Assembly (NCBI RefSeq): GCF_008123425.1
Contig: NZ_VSSS01000024.1
Span: forward strand, 197,374 to 261,373
From: Bradyrhizobium rifense
GTDB taxonomy: Bacteria > Pseudomonadota > Alphaproteobacteria > Rhizobiales > Xanthobacteraceae
Direction of reading: 5' to 3'
DNA length: 64,000 bases
The translations under genes were made by a program, and so were the position numbers. The notes under the pieces are model-generated. The model had not been told where the DNA came from. It did not search any database and saw only the letters and a program-made list of their open reading frames with translations. The first letter of the stretch is position 1. The number at the start of each line of letters is the position of its first letter. Below, piece by piece: positions 51,264 through 59,702 of the stretch.

Positions 51264-52034
51264 ATGTACATAATCGTTGATGATCGCGAGAGCGTCACGA
51301 ACAGCTACGTAGGAGGGCTCGTTCGCGAGGGCGTATCGTCGATCGGATTCTCCTCCGGAGAATTCTGGGACTGGCTGCAATCCGCGAACGAATCGGACCT
51401 GGCAGCGGTCGATGCCTTCCTTCTGGGGGACTGCGATGCCCGCGGAAGCCTGCCACGGGCGATGCGGAAGCGGTCCACGGCTCCGATCATCGCCATGAGC
51501 GGCCAGAAGATGCTCAAGAACACGCTGGAGCTGTTTGAATCCGGCGTGGACGACGTGGTTCACGTGCCGATTCACCTGCGTGAGATCCTCGCCCGAACGG
51601 CTGCGATCGCCCGCCGCCGGGTGGGCGAGCTGCCGAGGCCCTGCGAGACCAGGATCCAGGTCTTCTTCAACGGACGTGACCCCGAGATCGCGGGCCACGC
51701 CCTCACCCTGCCCCGCCGCGAGCTGCGCATTCTCGAGTATATGGTCAGCAATCACGGCAAGTGGATCACCAAGACGCAGATCTTCAACGCGGTCTACGGC
51801 ATCTTCGAATCCACGTTCGATGAGAGCGTGATCGAAAGCCACGTCAGCAAGCTGCGCAAGAAACTGCGTGACCGACTCGGTTTCGACGCGATCGTGGCAC
51901 GGCGCTACGTCGGATACCGGCTCAACATCCCAGCCAATGAGGCCGTCGACGAGCCGCTGCAGGAGCTCGACGAGGTCGGCATCCTCCTGAACCGGGCACA
52001 TGCCGCCCCGGCGGCATATCCGGCCGGCAACTGA
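51264..52034 (+). CDS. lafR: Flagellar transcriptional regulator of the FtcR/LafR type
   Basis: 256 residues: an N-terminal receiver-like domain (1-115) and a C-terminal OmpR-type winged helix (about 130-222: RRELRILEYMVSNHGKWITK, then DESVIESHVSKLRKKLRDRL). FtcR of Brucella and LafR of Bradyrhizobium have this build and are master regulators of a flagellar system. The receiver looks degenerate: the strand AVDAFLLGD puts Gly55 where the phospho-accepting Asp should be, and HVPIHLREI lacks the usual KPF lysine. It stands alone before the flagellar cluster and ends in strong terminators. The name rests on architecture and location. Confidence 0.8.
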   Translation: MYIIVDDRESVTNSYVGGLVREGVSSIGFSSGEFWDWLQSANESDLAAVDAFLLGDCDARGSLPRAMRKRSTAPIIAMSGQKMLKNTLELFESGVDDVVHVPIHLREILARTAAIARRRVGELPRPCETRIQVFFNGRDPEIAGHALTLPRRELRILEYMVSNHGKWITKTQIFNAVYGIFESTFDESVIESHVSKLRKKLRDRLGFDAIVARRYVGYRLNIPANEAVDEPLQELDEVGILLNRAHAAPAAYPAGN

Positions 52035-52038
52035 GGCG

Positions 52039-52076
52039 CCAAAGCGCGATGAGAATGAATCCTCATCGCGCTTTGG
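52039..52076. terminator. Terminator hairpin after the flagellar regulator
   Basis: CCAAAGCGCGATGAG (52039-52053) pairs perfectly with CTCATCGCGCTTTGG (52062-52076) across an 8-base loop, followed by the T-containing ACTGTTGTTT. It begins 4 bases after the stop codon of the gene ending at 52034. Confidence 0.8.
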
Positions 52077-52088
52077 ACTGTTGTTTGA

Positions 52089-52133
52089 GCATGATCTATT
52101 GGGAAAACCGCCGCACACTTTTCCGGATCATGC
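52089..52133. repeat. Dispersed Bradyrhizobium-type repeat
   Basis: GCATGATC at 52089-52096 is mirrored by GATCATGC at 52126-52133. The inner wording (GGGAAAACCGCCGCACACTT) is a variant of a very common intergenic element in Bradyrhizobium. It directly follows the terminator hairpin, with which it usually occurs. Confidence 0.65.
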
Positions 52134-52156
52134 TTTAAGCCACGGCTCGCAAACGA

Positions 52157-52194
52157 AAACCGGCCTCTGCGGGGACATCCGCAGAGGCCGGTTT
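52157..52194. terminator. Second strong terminator, usable from both sides
   Basis: AAACCGGCCTCTGCGG (52157-52172) pairs perfectly with CCGCAGAGGCCGGTTT (52179-52194) around GGACAT, with A-rich and T-rich flanks. It lies between the regulator on the plus strand and the end of the minus-strand flagellar operon (stop at 52249), so it can end both. Confidence 0.82.
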
Positions 52195-52248
52195 GTTTCC
52201 AGCAGCAAGAAACGTCGTTACGCCGGCGAAGCCACGCGGCCCGGCGCG

Positions 52249-52707
52249 TTACGGCTTCTGCTGGAATTCTTCCTTGGAGACGTAGTTGAAGTCCTCGACC
52301 AGAACGTCCTGGACGATGTCGGCCTGCATCCGCTCGTTGACGCGCTGCTTGATTCCTGCGGTGAGGACGGCGAGGTCGTAGCGGGCGAGCTTCCTGAAAT
52401 CGAGCTTGTCGTCAGCATAGATCCTGCGGAAGGCCTCGTCGACGACGAACGGCTCGGGCGGAACGGTGAGCTGGTGCATGGTTCGCGCCTCCACCGTGTA
52501 GACGAAGCGCGCGACGATGTAGCCCTGCACGGCGCCGCTCTCGACCATGGGTATGCTCAGCGCCCGGGTCTTCTGGTATTGCAGCCCATCGAGATATTCG
52601 TCCTTCGCGGGCAGCAAGGTGCCGTTTTCCTTCCAATAGGCCACGCCATAGCTCGTGCCCGCGGTGAGGATGCATACCCAGAGCCCGGCCAGCACCAGTT
52701 TGATCAT
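52249..52707 (-). CDS. Small membrane protein at the end of the flagellar operon (FliL-like role possible)
   Basis: 152 residues, no family recognised with confidence. One membrane segment near the N-terminus (IKLVLAGLWVCILTAGTSYG) is followed by a periplasmic domain. It has strands around ARFVYTVEARTMHQLTV and a helix near the end (AVLTAGIKQRVNERMQADIV). The outline, a single N-terminal anchor and a small stomatin-like domain, resembles FliL, but the sequence is not a clear match. Its start overlaps the stop of the FlgN-like gene (ATGA), so it belongs to the operon. Confidence 0.7.
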   Translation of the reverse strand: MIKLVLAGLWVCILTAGTSYGVAYWKENGTLLPAKDEYLDGLQYQKTRALSIPMVESGAVQGYIVARFVYTVEARTMHQLTVPPEPFVVDEAFRRIYADDKLDFRKLARYDLAVLTAGIKQRVNERMQADIVQDVLVEDFNYVSKEEFQQKP

Positions 52708-53288
52708 TTTCCGTCCCGCGCTACGCGACCGGTATAGGTGCCGTCCGACTCGGCCTCCTTGATCGCCCTGACGATGATGGTCGCGACCTCACGCACGGCG
52801 TCGTAATGCATTTCGAGGAGCGAACGGTTTCGCTCGAGCTTCTCGCGCAGCTGCCGGATCTCCTCGGTGATCTCGGTCTCGCCGCCGAGATGCATCCGCG
52901 CCCGCATCAGGCGGACGAATTCCAGCATGCTCCGGCTCTTGCGCATGCTGAAATCGTCGAAATCGACCTTCTGTCCGGTCGCGAGCGCGACGGTTTCTTC
53001 CTCGACGATGTTCTCGAGCCGGCGGATCGCGGACAGCAGGCCACTAACCTCCTCGGCCCGCGTCGCCTCCAATCTTGCCGCTTCAGCCTCGTCGAACGGC
53101 ATCTCGCCACCGACATTCGACAGGAGCACGGGCAACAGAGCATCGCCCGACGCGGCCCCCGTCATCACCTCGGATTCCAAGACCTGGGAGTCCAAGACCT
53201 GGGAGTCCAAGACCTGCGAGTTCAAGACCTGCCGTTCAACGACCGGCTGCTCCATCACCGGAAGTGTCGCGCCTTGTTCTACCTGCAT
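52704..53288 (-). CDS. FlgN-like flagellar export chaperone with an N-terminal pentapeptide-type repeat
   Basis: 194 residues from the ATG at 53288 (AGGGTGA upstream); a TTG six codons earlier is less likely. Residues about 60-185 form a long helical pair (RRLENIVEEETVALATGQKV, then RKSRSMLEFVRLMRARMHLG, REKLERNRSLLEMHYDAVRE). This is the pattern of FlgN, the chaperone for the junction proteins FlgK and FlgL encoded in the same operon. The N-terminus is unusual: VLDSQ repeated three to four times (residues about 22-42), encoded by tandem 15-base repeats. Confidence 0.74.
   Translation of the reverse strand: MQVEQGATLPVMEQPVVERQVLNSQVLDSQVLDSQVLESEVMTGAASGDALLPVLLSNVGGEMPFDEAEAARLEATRAEEVSGLLSAIRRLENIVEEETVALATGQKVDFDDFSMRKSRSMLEFVRLMRARMHLGGETEITEEIRQLREKLERNRSLLEMHYDAVREVATIIVRAIKEAESDGTYTGRVARDGK
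53176..53234. repeat. Tandem 15-base repeat inside the FlgN-like gene
   Basis: TCCAAGACCTGGGAG occurs at 53176-53190 and 53191-53205, then as TCCAAGACCTGCGAG (53206-53220) and TTCAAGACCTGCCG (53221-53234). Each unit encodes five residues on the minus strand, so loss or gain of a unit keeps the frame. It is too short and too regular to be a CRISPR array. Confidence 0.8.
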
Positions 53289-53332
53289 AGCAAATTCACC
53301 CTTCAACTTTCGTCACCCATGTCCCAGAACCA

Positions 53333-53806
53333 TCAGCCCGACTTGCCCGTCACATCCGGACCAGGCGGATGCGCGGACGCGAGCTGCTTGGCAATTCCGA
53401 TCCCCTTGCCCTTCGCGAGCTGGGCGCCGAGCTGCTCGGCCAGCATCGATTTCCAGACGCCGCCGGCGGTGCCCTTGCCAAACACCTCCTCCGACTCCTT
53501 CGGCAACATCGTCTCGACGAAGGTCTGGAGAATGAAGGCTTCGAACTTGCGATAGACCTCGTCCGGGCCGGGCTTCTTGATCACCTGCACCGGCGGCCCG
53601 TTCACCACGCCAGACTGCGCTTCCACCACCTTTGCGGCGGATTGATCGGCCGCGGCCGCCTTGGTGGCCTCGGCGTCCATCGTCGCGGCGAAATCGGCGT
53701 CCGACGATTTCAGCGCGTCGAGCTTCGCGGTCGCGGCGCGCTGCGTCACCGGATCGGCGGCGTCGAGGACGTCGAGGACGACGTCGGATGTCGGTGTCAC
53801 GATCAT
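53333..53806 (-). CDS. flgJ: FlgJ-type rod-binding protein without muramidase domain
   Basis: 157 residues. The C-terminal half (DEVYRKFEAFILQTFVETML, PKESEEVFGKGTAGGVWKSM, LAEQLGAQLAKGKGIGIAKQ) is the rod-binding domain of FlgJ, often called CheL in alphaproteobacteria. The peptidoglycan hydrolase half found in enterobacterial FlgJ is absent. The transglycosylase at 62597-63175 in the same cluster may supply that activity. The start overlaps the stop of the FliJ-like gene (ATGA). Confidence 0.86.
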   Translation of the reverse strand: MIVTPTSDVVLDVLDAADPVTQRAATAKLDALKSSDADFAATMDAEATKAAAADQSAAKVVEAQSGVVNGPPVQVIKKPGPDEVYRKFEAFILQTFVETMLPKESEEVFGKGTAGGVWKSMLAEQLGAQLAKGKGIGIAKQLASAHPPGPDVTGKSG

Positions 53807-54222
53807 GTCTTGTTCCGGCTGGCTGGCCGCGGCGTCAAATCACGCACGGCGGCATGTGTCTCCGTCATTTCCGCGAGCGAGCGCTTCTCGGCGTCGCGCA
53901 GCTTTTCGGCCAGCGCCACCTTGGCGACCTCCTCGAGCTGTTTCACGCGCCGGTTCTCCGAGCGGACCTTGTCGAGCTGCATCGCGGCACGTTCCTGCAC
54001 GGCACGCGCGCCGACGGTCGTCCTGTTGAGGCGCCTCGCAAGCGAATCGCTCGACGATCCGGCCGGCGGTTTTCCCTCGTTCAGAGTCCCGACCAGCCAC
54101 ACCTGCTCATCCTGCATGGTCTGCTCCTGCTGCCGCAAGTGCGCCAGCTGCCATTCGGACAGACGGAGCTGAAGCTTCACCAGCGAGACGATCCGACCGA
54201 GCTTGTCCGCGCGCGAGGTCAT
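53803..54222 (-). CDS. FliJ-like coiled-coil flagellar protein
   Basis: 139 residues, nearly all helical and charged: IVSLVKLQLRLSEWQLAHLR, then RAVQERAAMQLDKVRSENRR and KQLEEVAKVALAEKLRDAEK. Length and antiparallel coiled-coil layout match FliJ, the export-apparatus stalk that links the ATPase to FlhA, but FliJ is poorly conserved and this cannot be proved by eye. It lies between fliR and the flgJ-type gene. A different small flagellar coiled-coil protein is the alternative. Confidence 0.62.
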   Translation of the reverse strand: MTSRADKLGRIVSLVKLQLRLSEWQLAHLRQQEQTMQDEQVWLVGTLNEGKPPAGSSSDSLARRLNRTTVGARAVQERAAMQLDKVRSENRRVKQLEEVAKVALAEKLRDAEKRSLAEMTETHAAVRDLTPRPASRNKT

Positions 54223-54228
54223 GGCCCG

Positions 54229-54978
54229 TCATCCCAGCCACGACGACATGCCGAGCATGAATTGCGTCAGCAACTCGTCGCTGGTGAGGTAGAGCAGCAG
54301 AAGGCCGCCAACCAGGACGAACGGCACCGAGACGAAATAGACCGCAATCGACGGCGCCAGCTTGTTGATGAGGCCGACCGAAAAATTGACGATGACGGAA
54401 TAGACGATGAAAGGGCTGGTGATCCGCAGCGTCAGCACGAACGCGTCGGTCAGGCGGCTGGCGAGCTGGTTCAACGCCATCTCGCCGCTCAGCTTCTCAC
54501 CGGGATGCCAGACGTCGTAGGAGCTCATCAACCCGCGCAGGACCTGCCAATGCTGATCGGTCAGGAAGAACAGGGTGGTGACCGCTGCCATGATCAGCGG
54601 CACCGACGCCGGCGTCGGATCGTTGTCGCCGATCGGCACGCCTGGAATGTTGCTGAGCCCGATCGCGCTCGCCATGACGGTGGACATGGTCTGGAGCGCG
54701 AGGAAGAACACGCGCCCGCCGAGACCGATGACGCTGCCGACCAGGACTTCGGTGCCGATCAGAAACGCGAGCGTTAGCGGTGTTGCATCGTCCACGAGCG
54801 GCTTCAGGACCGAGACCAGAATCGGCGACAGCGCGAACGTCGTGACGAGCGCGACGAACAGGCGGATCTGCGGCGGAATGTTCGTGCTGGAATAACCGGG
54901 CACGAGCATCAGGCAGGAGCCGATACGGCAGAACACGATGAACGTCGCGAGCACGTTGTCGGCGAGGCCGCTGATCAC
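54229..54978 (-). CDS. fliR: Flagellar export gate protein FliR
   Basis: 249 residues with six membrane segments, the usual length. It starts at a GTG overlapping the flhA stop (GTGA). Typical stretches are [40 protein letters not shown] and [14 protein letters not shown] [20 protein letters not shown] near the end. FliR joins FliP and FliQ in the inner-membrane export gate. The position next to flhA and fliQ supports the call. Confidence 0.92.
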   Translation of the reverse strand: MISGLADNVLATFIVFCRIGSCLMLVPGYSSTNIPPQIRLFVALVTTFALSPILVSVLKPLVDDATPLTLAFLIGTEVLVGSVIGLGGRVFFLALQTMSTVMASAIGLSNIPGVPIGDNDPTPASVPLIMAAVTTLFFLTDQHWQVLRGLMSSYDVWHPGEKLSGEMALNQLASRLTDAFVLTLRITSPFIVYSVIVNFSVGLINKLAPSIAVYFVSVPFVLVGGLLLLYLTSDELLTQFMLGMSSWLG

Positions 54979-57056
54979 GAGATGGCTCCGAGCGCCCGGA
55001 TCTCGGCGCTGCGAGCGACCTCGACATGCGACAGGATCGGCAATGTCGGGAACACCCGTTCCAGGATCATGCGGACATAGGGTCGGGCTTCCGGGGTCAC
55101 CGCCAGCACCACGCTGGTGCCGTCCTCGGTGAATTTCCGGATCGAGGCGCTGGCTTCGGTCGCGAACTGCTCGATCAGCCGCGGATCGGCGTCGAACTCG
55201 ACGACGTCGCCCTTGCCATCGCGCTTCAGGCTCTGGTGGAAGGCCAGATCCCAGCGGTTGCCGAGGCGAAGGACGTTGAGCACGCCATTGTCGGAGAGAT
55301 CGCCGCAGATCTGCTGGGCCAGGCGCATGCGCACGTGCTCGGCCACCTGCTCAGACCGCCGCACATGAGGCGCGATCTCGGCGACCGCCTCGAGGATCAG
55401 ATGAAGATTCCGGATCGACACCCGCTCGCCCAGCAGGATCTTCAGGATCGCCAGCAGGCCAGAATAGGAGATCTGCGACGGACAGAGATCGTCGACCAGG
55501 CGCTTGTACTCCGGCTCGAGCCGGTCAAGCAGTCCGCGCATGTCCTTGTAGGACAGCAGCTGGGAGAGGTTCGCCCTGAGCACCTCACTCAGATGCGTGA
55601 GCAGCACCGACAGATTGTCGACCGGCTTGCAGCCCTGCCGCCTGACCTCATCGGTGAAGGCTTCGGTGACCCACAGGGCCTTCATGCCGAATGCGGGCTC
55701 GATCACCTCGTCGCCGGGCACGTCGGGCTTGCCATCCTTGTCCACCAGCACCATCACCTCGCCGATCCTGAGCTCGCCATGGGCGACGCGGGTATCGTGG
55801 ATTCGGATCTGGTAGCTCTTGGGATCGATCGACAGATTGTCCGACAGCTTGATCTCGGGAATGACGAAGCCGTACTGCTTGGCGAACTTCTTGCGGATCT
55901 TGCTGACGCGGTGGGCAAGCTCGTTGCGCGAGCTGAGCAGATGGACCGACAGATGGCTGCCGAGCGACAGCTCGATCTCGGCGGTCTTGAGCGACTCCTT
56001 GACGGATTCCTTGGCATCGCTCTGCGCACGCTCTTCCGCCTTGCGCGCCGCTTCCTTCTGCTGCGCGGCCGCCTGCCGCCTCGGCAGCGAGTAGCCGACG
56101 AAGGCCATGACGCCGCCCAGGAGCACGAATGGCGCCATCGGCAATCCCGGCATCAAGCCGAGCACGAACATCATCAACGACGCCGCCGACACCGCGCGCG
56201 GGTAGCCGCCGAGTTGCCGCAGCACGGCCTGCTCCGCCGAACCTCTAGTGCCGCCCTTGGAGACCAGAAGGCCCGCCGAAAGCGACACGATCAGTGCCGG
56301 CATCTGCGTGACCAGACCGTCGCCGACGGAGAGTTTTGTGTAGACGTCGGCAGCGCGCGACAGCGTCAGACCGTGATGGGTGACGCCGATGATGATGCCG
56401 CCGAAGATGTTGATCGCGGTGATGATCAGGCCGGCGATGGCATCGCCGCGGACGAATTTCGAGGCACCGTCCATCGCGCCGAAGAAGGAGCTTTCCTCTT
56501 CGAGCTCGCGGCGCCGGCGCTGAGCTTCCTTGTCGTCGATCAGGCCCGCCGACAGGTCGGCGTCGATCGCCATCTGCTTGCCCGGGATGGCGTCCAGGGT
56601 GAAGCGGGCACCGACTTCGGCGATACGCGTCGCGCCCTTGGTGATCACGACGAAGTTCACCGTGACCAGGATCGCGAAGATGATCAGGCCGATGACGAAG
56701 TCGCCGCCCATGACGAACTTCGAGAAACCGGCGACGACATGGCCCGCAGCCTCCTCGCCCTCGCCGCCGCGCGACAGGATCAGACGGGTCGTTGCAACGT
56801 TCAGCGCCAGCCGCAGGATCGTCGCGATCAGCAGCACCGTCGGGAAGGCGGAGAAGTCGAGCGGACGCTGGATCCACAGCGCGACCATCAGGATCAGGGC
56901 CGACAGCGCGATCGAGAAGGCAAGGCCAAGGTCGATCAGGATCGGAGGTATCGGCAGGAACAGGATCGTGAGCATAGCCACGATACCGCCCGCAAAGAAG
57001 GCGTCCGCGCCCAAGCGTCGCGCGTTCGGCAGGCTAGCAGCTAAAGTATCGGCCAT
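54975..57056 (-). CDS. flhA: Flagellar export protein FlhA
   Basis: 693 residues. Eight membrane segments fill about 20-330, with the FHIPEP-family signature LVVLEVFTIRL-like core ([60 protein letters not shown]). The C-terminal cytoplasmic half (about 350-690), from [20 protein letters not shown] onward, forms the nonamer ring that receives substrate-chaperone complexes. Full length and intact. FlhA couples export to the proton gradient. It is the third export-gate gene after fliQ in this operon. Confidence 0.96.
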   Translation of the reverse strand: MADTLAASLPNARRLGADAFFAGGIVAMLTILFLPIPPILIDLGLAFSIALSALILMVALWIQRPLDFSAFPTVLLIATILRLALNVATTRLILSRGGEGEEAAGHVVAGFSKFVMGGDFVIGLIIFAILVTVNFVVITKGATRIAEVGARFTLDAIPGKQMAIDADLSAGLIDDKEAQRRRRELEEESSFFGAMDGASKFVRGDAIAGLIITAINIFGGIIIGVTHHGLTLSRAADVYTKLSVGDGLVTQMPALIVSLSAGLLVSKGGTRGSAEQAVLRQLGGYPRAVSAASLMMFVLGLMPGLPMAPFVLLGGVMAFVGYSLPRRQAAAQQKEAARKAEERAQSDAKESVKESLKTAEIELSLGSHLSVHLLSSRNELAHRVSKIRKKFAKQYGFVIPEIKLSDNLSIDPKSYQIRIHDTRVAHGELRIGEVMVLVDKDGKPDVPGDEVIEPAFGMKALWVTEAFTDEVRRQGCKPVDNLSVLLTHLSEVLRANLSQLLSYKDMRGLLDRLEPEYKRLVDDLCPSQISYSGLLAILKILLGERVSIRNLHLILEAVAEIAPHVRRSEQVAEHVRMRLAQQICGDLSDNGVLNVLRLGNRWDLAFHQSLKRDGKGDVVEFDADPRLIEQFATEASASIRKFTEDGTSVVLAVTPEARPYVRMILERVFPTLPILSHVEVARSAEIRALGAIS

Positions 57057-57134
57057 GGGTCACCGGCAGCAGGGTCGGCCTGCAATTTGCCCCGCAAAGC
57101 TTACGCGGGGGTGGTGGCCGGAGCGCTCCGCGGA

Positions 57135-57401
57135 TCAGAAGCCGTGCTCGATCCGCGAATAGACCATCTCGGTGAAGGTGGAGATATGCGCGCCGATGAA
57201 GGAGCCGGAGACGGCCACGACCACAAGGATGACGACGATCTTCGGAACGAAGGTCAGCGTCGCCTCCTGGATCTGGGTCAGAGCCTGGACCAGCGCGATA
57301 CCGATGCCGACCAGCATCCCCGCGCCGACCGCGGGTCCGCAGGCAACAAGGATGGTCCAGATCGCCGCCTGGACGATGTCGAGGGCGTCCCGCTCGTTCA
57401 T
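57135..57401 (-). CDS. fliQ: Flagellar export gate protein FliQ
   Basis: 88 residues, the exact family size, with two membrane segments (IWTILVACGPAVGAGMLVGI and ATLTFVPKIVVILVVVAVSG) and the conserved IALVQALTQIQEATLTF loop. The true start is the ATG at 57401; the open frame continues upstream only as a shadow of flgD. It lies 2 bases after flgD and is followed by flhA and fliR. Confidence 0.93.
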   Translation of the reverse strand: MNERDALDIVQAAIWTILVACGPAVGAGMLVGIGIALVQALTQIQEATLTFVPKIVVILVVVAVSGSFIGAHISTFTEMVYSRIEHGF

Positions 57402-57403
57402 GG

Positions 57404-57823
57404 CTAGCTGATCGTCAGCCCGGGGCCGACCGCGACCTTGGTGCCGTCTTCGAGGGTCGCGACGGAGCCGTTGCTGTTGATGGAGATCGACGCGACCTTG
57501 CCGGTGAAGGTCGCTCCGGTCGAGTCGGTGAAGCTGACGTTCTTCCCGATCAGCCCGTCCGCCTGCGACAGCGCCTGCGAGGACAGCAGCGAGTCCAGCT
57601 TCGTATTGGTCTGCATTGCCTGCTCGACCGACGACAGCTGGGCGAACTGGCTCATATATTGCGACGTATCCATCGGATTGGTCGGATCCTGATTCTTCAT
57701 CTCGGCGATGAGGAGCTGCAGGAACGTGTTGTAGTCGACGGTGTTGTTCGACGTCGACGTGGTGGACGAGGTCGAGCTGGTCGAATTGGTGCTTGTGGTA
57801 TCGGTCGCGCTGGGGACGTTCAT
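57404..57823 (-). CDS. flgD: Flagellar hook assembly protein FlgD (short form)
   Basis: 139 residues. The conserved N-terminal scaffold DYNTFLQLLIAEMKNQDPTN, PMDTSQYMSQFAQLSSVEQA is unmistakable. It is preceded by a low-complexity Ser/Thr run (STNSTSSTSSTTSTS). The C-terminal Tudor/fibronectin part of enterobacterial FlgD is reduced to one short beta domain (about 90-139), as in other alphaproteobacteria. FlgD caps the growing hook, encoded by flgE in this operon. Confidence 0.92.
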   Translation of the reverse strand: MNVPSATDTTSTNSTSSTSSTTSTSNNTVDYNTFLQLLIAEMKNQDPTNPMDTSQYMSQFAQLSSVEQAMQTNTKLDSLLSSQALSQADGLIGKNVSFTDSTGATFTGKVASISINSNGSVATLEDGTKVAVGPGLTIS

Positions 57824-57837
57824 GTGCCTCTCCGCTG

Positions 57838-58248
57838 TCAGGCAGCCTGGACTGGGGACTCGGTGGTGGCGCCGGCGAGGATCGCCTGCTCCAGGGGAAA
57901 CAGCGCCCGGATCCGCTTGAGCGCCTCGAAATAGCGGGTCCCGCCGACCATCTCGTCGATCGCGGCGAGCCCGTCCAGCATCTCAGGGTTTTCGCACACC
58001 GCGAGCAGGGCCGCGTGGTGCTGCCCATAGAGCGAGGCGGCGGCACCGACATCGGTCGGGTTCATCAGCATGAGCTGGACCATGAAATAGAGCTGGCGCA
58101 TCGCCGTGGTGGCGTCGGAGGCTTGCATGACCTGCCCTTCGAGCAGGAACATCACGTCGTTGACGAGCTCGAGCGAGACCTTGCGGTCCACGCGCAGCAC
58201 CGCGCCGTTGATGTAGACCCGTTCGCCCGCCCGCAAGGAAATCTTCAT
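57838..58248 (-). CDS. flbT: Flagellin synthesis repressor FlbT
   Basis: 136 residues beginning MKISLRAGERVYINGAVLRV, the FlbT signature, then VSLELVNDVMFLLEGQVMQA and LYFMVQLMLMNPTDVGAA. In Caulobacter FlbT binds flagellin mRNA and promotes its decay; in some Rhizobiales it acts positively. The ATG shares one base with the flaF stop (TAATG), so the pair is translated in a fixed ratio. FlaF and FlbT are found only in alphaproteobacteria. Confidence 0.94.
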   Translation of the reverse strand: MKISLRAGERVYINGAVLRVDRKVSLELVNDVMFLLEGQVMQASDATTAMRQLYFMVQLMLMNPTDVGAAASLYGQHHAALLAVCENPEMLDGLAAIDEMVGGTRYFEALKRIRALFPLEQAILAGATTESPVQAA

Positions 58249-58592
58249 TAAAGCGCGTCTCGGATCATGCGGTTGATTTCGACGAGCTGCATCACGTCGT
58301 TCGATCGTTCCTCGCGAAGGCGATCGGCTTCCTTGACGACCCACAGGCCGATCGAGATGATGTCGGCGCGCAGCTGTTCGGGCAGCCCGTTCTCCGGATG
58401 CGTGAGATCCTCGATGAAGATGGTCCACAGCCGACGGACGTAGAGCAGGCTCTGGACCTGATCCTCCCTGCTGTAGTCCTCCCTCTGGAGCCGCTCCAGC
58501 CGGTCGATGCCGAGGCTGAGCGCCTGGCGCTCGCGCCCCCGCGCCTCGTAGCCGCTGTCTTCAACGACCGTTTCGTAGGCTTCAAAAGTCAT
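58248..58592 (-). CDS. flaF: Flagellar biosynthesis regulator FlaF
   Basis: 114 residues with the characteristic start YETVVEDSGYEARGRERQAL and the central WTIFIEDLTHPENGLPEQLR, IISIGLWVVKEADRLREER. FlaF is required for flagellin synthesis and secretion and balances FlbT. The two genes overlap by one base. Small, intact and of usual length. Confidence 0.94.
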   Translation of the reverse strand: MTFEAYETVVEDSGYEARGRERQALSLGIDRLERLQREDYSREDQVQSLLYVRRLWTIFIEDLTHPENGLPEQLRADIISIGLWVVKEADRLREERSNDVMQLVEINRMIRDAL

Positions 58593-58653
58593 CCGGACAA
58601 CTCTGCGCAGAAAATTGCAAGAAACGAAAAGCGAACGCGAACCCCGCTCAGGC

Positions 58654-59700
58654 TCAGAGATAGTTGATCAGGCTGATCTTCTGGAGCTGCGAGGTGAGCG
58701 CGAGCGCCGTCTGGATCTGGGTCTGCAGCGCATTGACGCGCACCGACGCTTCCGTCGGATCGACCTGCTCCATGCCGACGATCTGATTGTTCAGAATGTC
58801 TTTCTGGGTCTTGAGCTTGTCGGTCGCGGTGGTGATCCGCTGCTGAACCGTGCCGACGCTGCCGCCGAGCGCAGCAAGGTCGGTGATGGCGCTGCCGACG
58901 AGGCCGATGGCCTTGTCCACGACGACCTGGAACGTCGACTGGTTCAGATTCGCGTTCCCGAGATCGGCCATCATCGTATAGGCCTCGGCGAGCTTGCGGA
59001 AACCGGTTTGGTTGGCGCTGACGGAGGTGTCGGCGATCTCGGTCGTGGAGATGCGGCTTTGCATGACCTGGTCGGTGGCCGACGACCAGTTGGTGTTCCA
59101 GGCCGGGCTTGCGAACTCGGCATCGAAACTGGTGTTGAGGAAGCTCTGCATTTGAGCAGGCGTAATGCTGCTCACGCTGGCCGACGACTGTGAGAAGCCG
59201 AAGGTCGAAAGAAAATCGCTATCGACCTGGTTCTTGCTGGCCGAGCCGGCGGCATAAGCCGTGACCGGCTGGTTCTGCGTGTTGATGCCCGAGAACAGAT
59301 ACGAGCCGTTATAGGAGATGTTCAGCGCGCCGATCAGGTCCTGAAGGTTGGAGGACGCAGGCGGCAGGATGATCCGCCCGCCGCCGTCGGTGCTGCGGGC
59401 CGCGATCAGGTCCTTGAGGAAGTCCGTGGCGGTCGAGCTGAGCTGGGTGATGCGGTCCTGGGTCACGTCCAGGCGTCCCGCGACGAGCCCGTTGGTATCG
59501 ACGAGCTGGTCGGCGAAGCTCATGTCCGCCCTTAAGGTGACGTCGCCTCCCGTCGTGGCACCGAGCTCGAGGCCGACATCGGCGAAGCGGCCGGTGGTCG
59601 CCTCCGTCGACGCCTTGCTCAGCGCAGCCTGGTTGCTCGTGATCGAATACCTCAATGACGAGGACAGCATCAGGGTGGAAATGTAGTTGGCGCTCATCAT
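58654..59700 (-). CDS. flgL: Flagellar hook-filament junction protein FlgL
   Basis: 348 residues. The N-terminal flagellin-like helix (SSSLRYSITSNQAALSKAST) and C-terminal helix (TALALTSQLQKISLINYL) are the coiled-coil ends that lock into the filament. The centre contains YNGSYLFSGINTQNQPVTAY, which is diagnostic of FlgL. The start may be either of two adjacent ATGs. It lies 2 bases after flgK, its partner at the junction. The FlgN-like protein in this operon is the probable chaperone. Confidence 0.92.
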   Translation of the reverse strand: MMSANYISTLMLSSSLRYSITSNQAALSKASTEATTGRFADVGLELGATTGGDVTLRADMSFADQLVDTNGLVAGRLDVTQDRITQLSSTATDFLKDLIAARSTDGGGRIILPPASSNLQDLIGALNISYNGSYLFSGINTQNQPVTAYAAGSASKNQVDSDFLSTFGFSQSSASVSSITPAQMQSFLNTSFDAEFASPAWNTNWSSATDQVMQSRISTTEIADTSVSANQTGFRKLAEAYTMMADLGNANLNQSTFQVVVDKAIGLVGSAITDLAALGGSVGTVQQRITTATDKLKTQKDILNNQIVGMEQVDPTEASVRVNALQTQIQTALALTSQLQKISLINYL

Positions 59701-59702
59701 GA

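Noticed and set aside
53176..53234. Possible CRISPR array
   Set aside because: The units are 15 bases with no spacers, are in frame, and encode a peptide repeat.
55026..57044. A 672-residue plus-strand frame
   Set aside because: It is antisense of flhA. The translation is highly charged with no fold signature.
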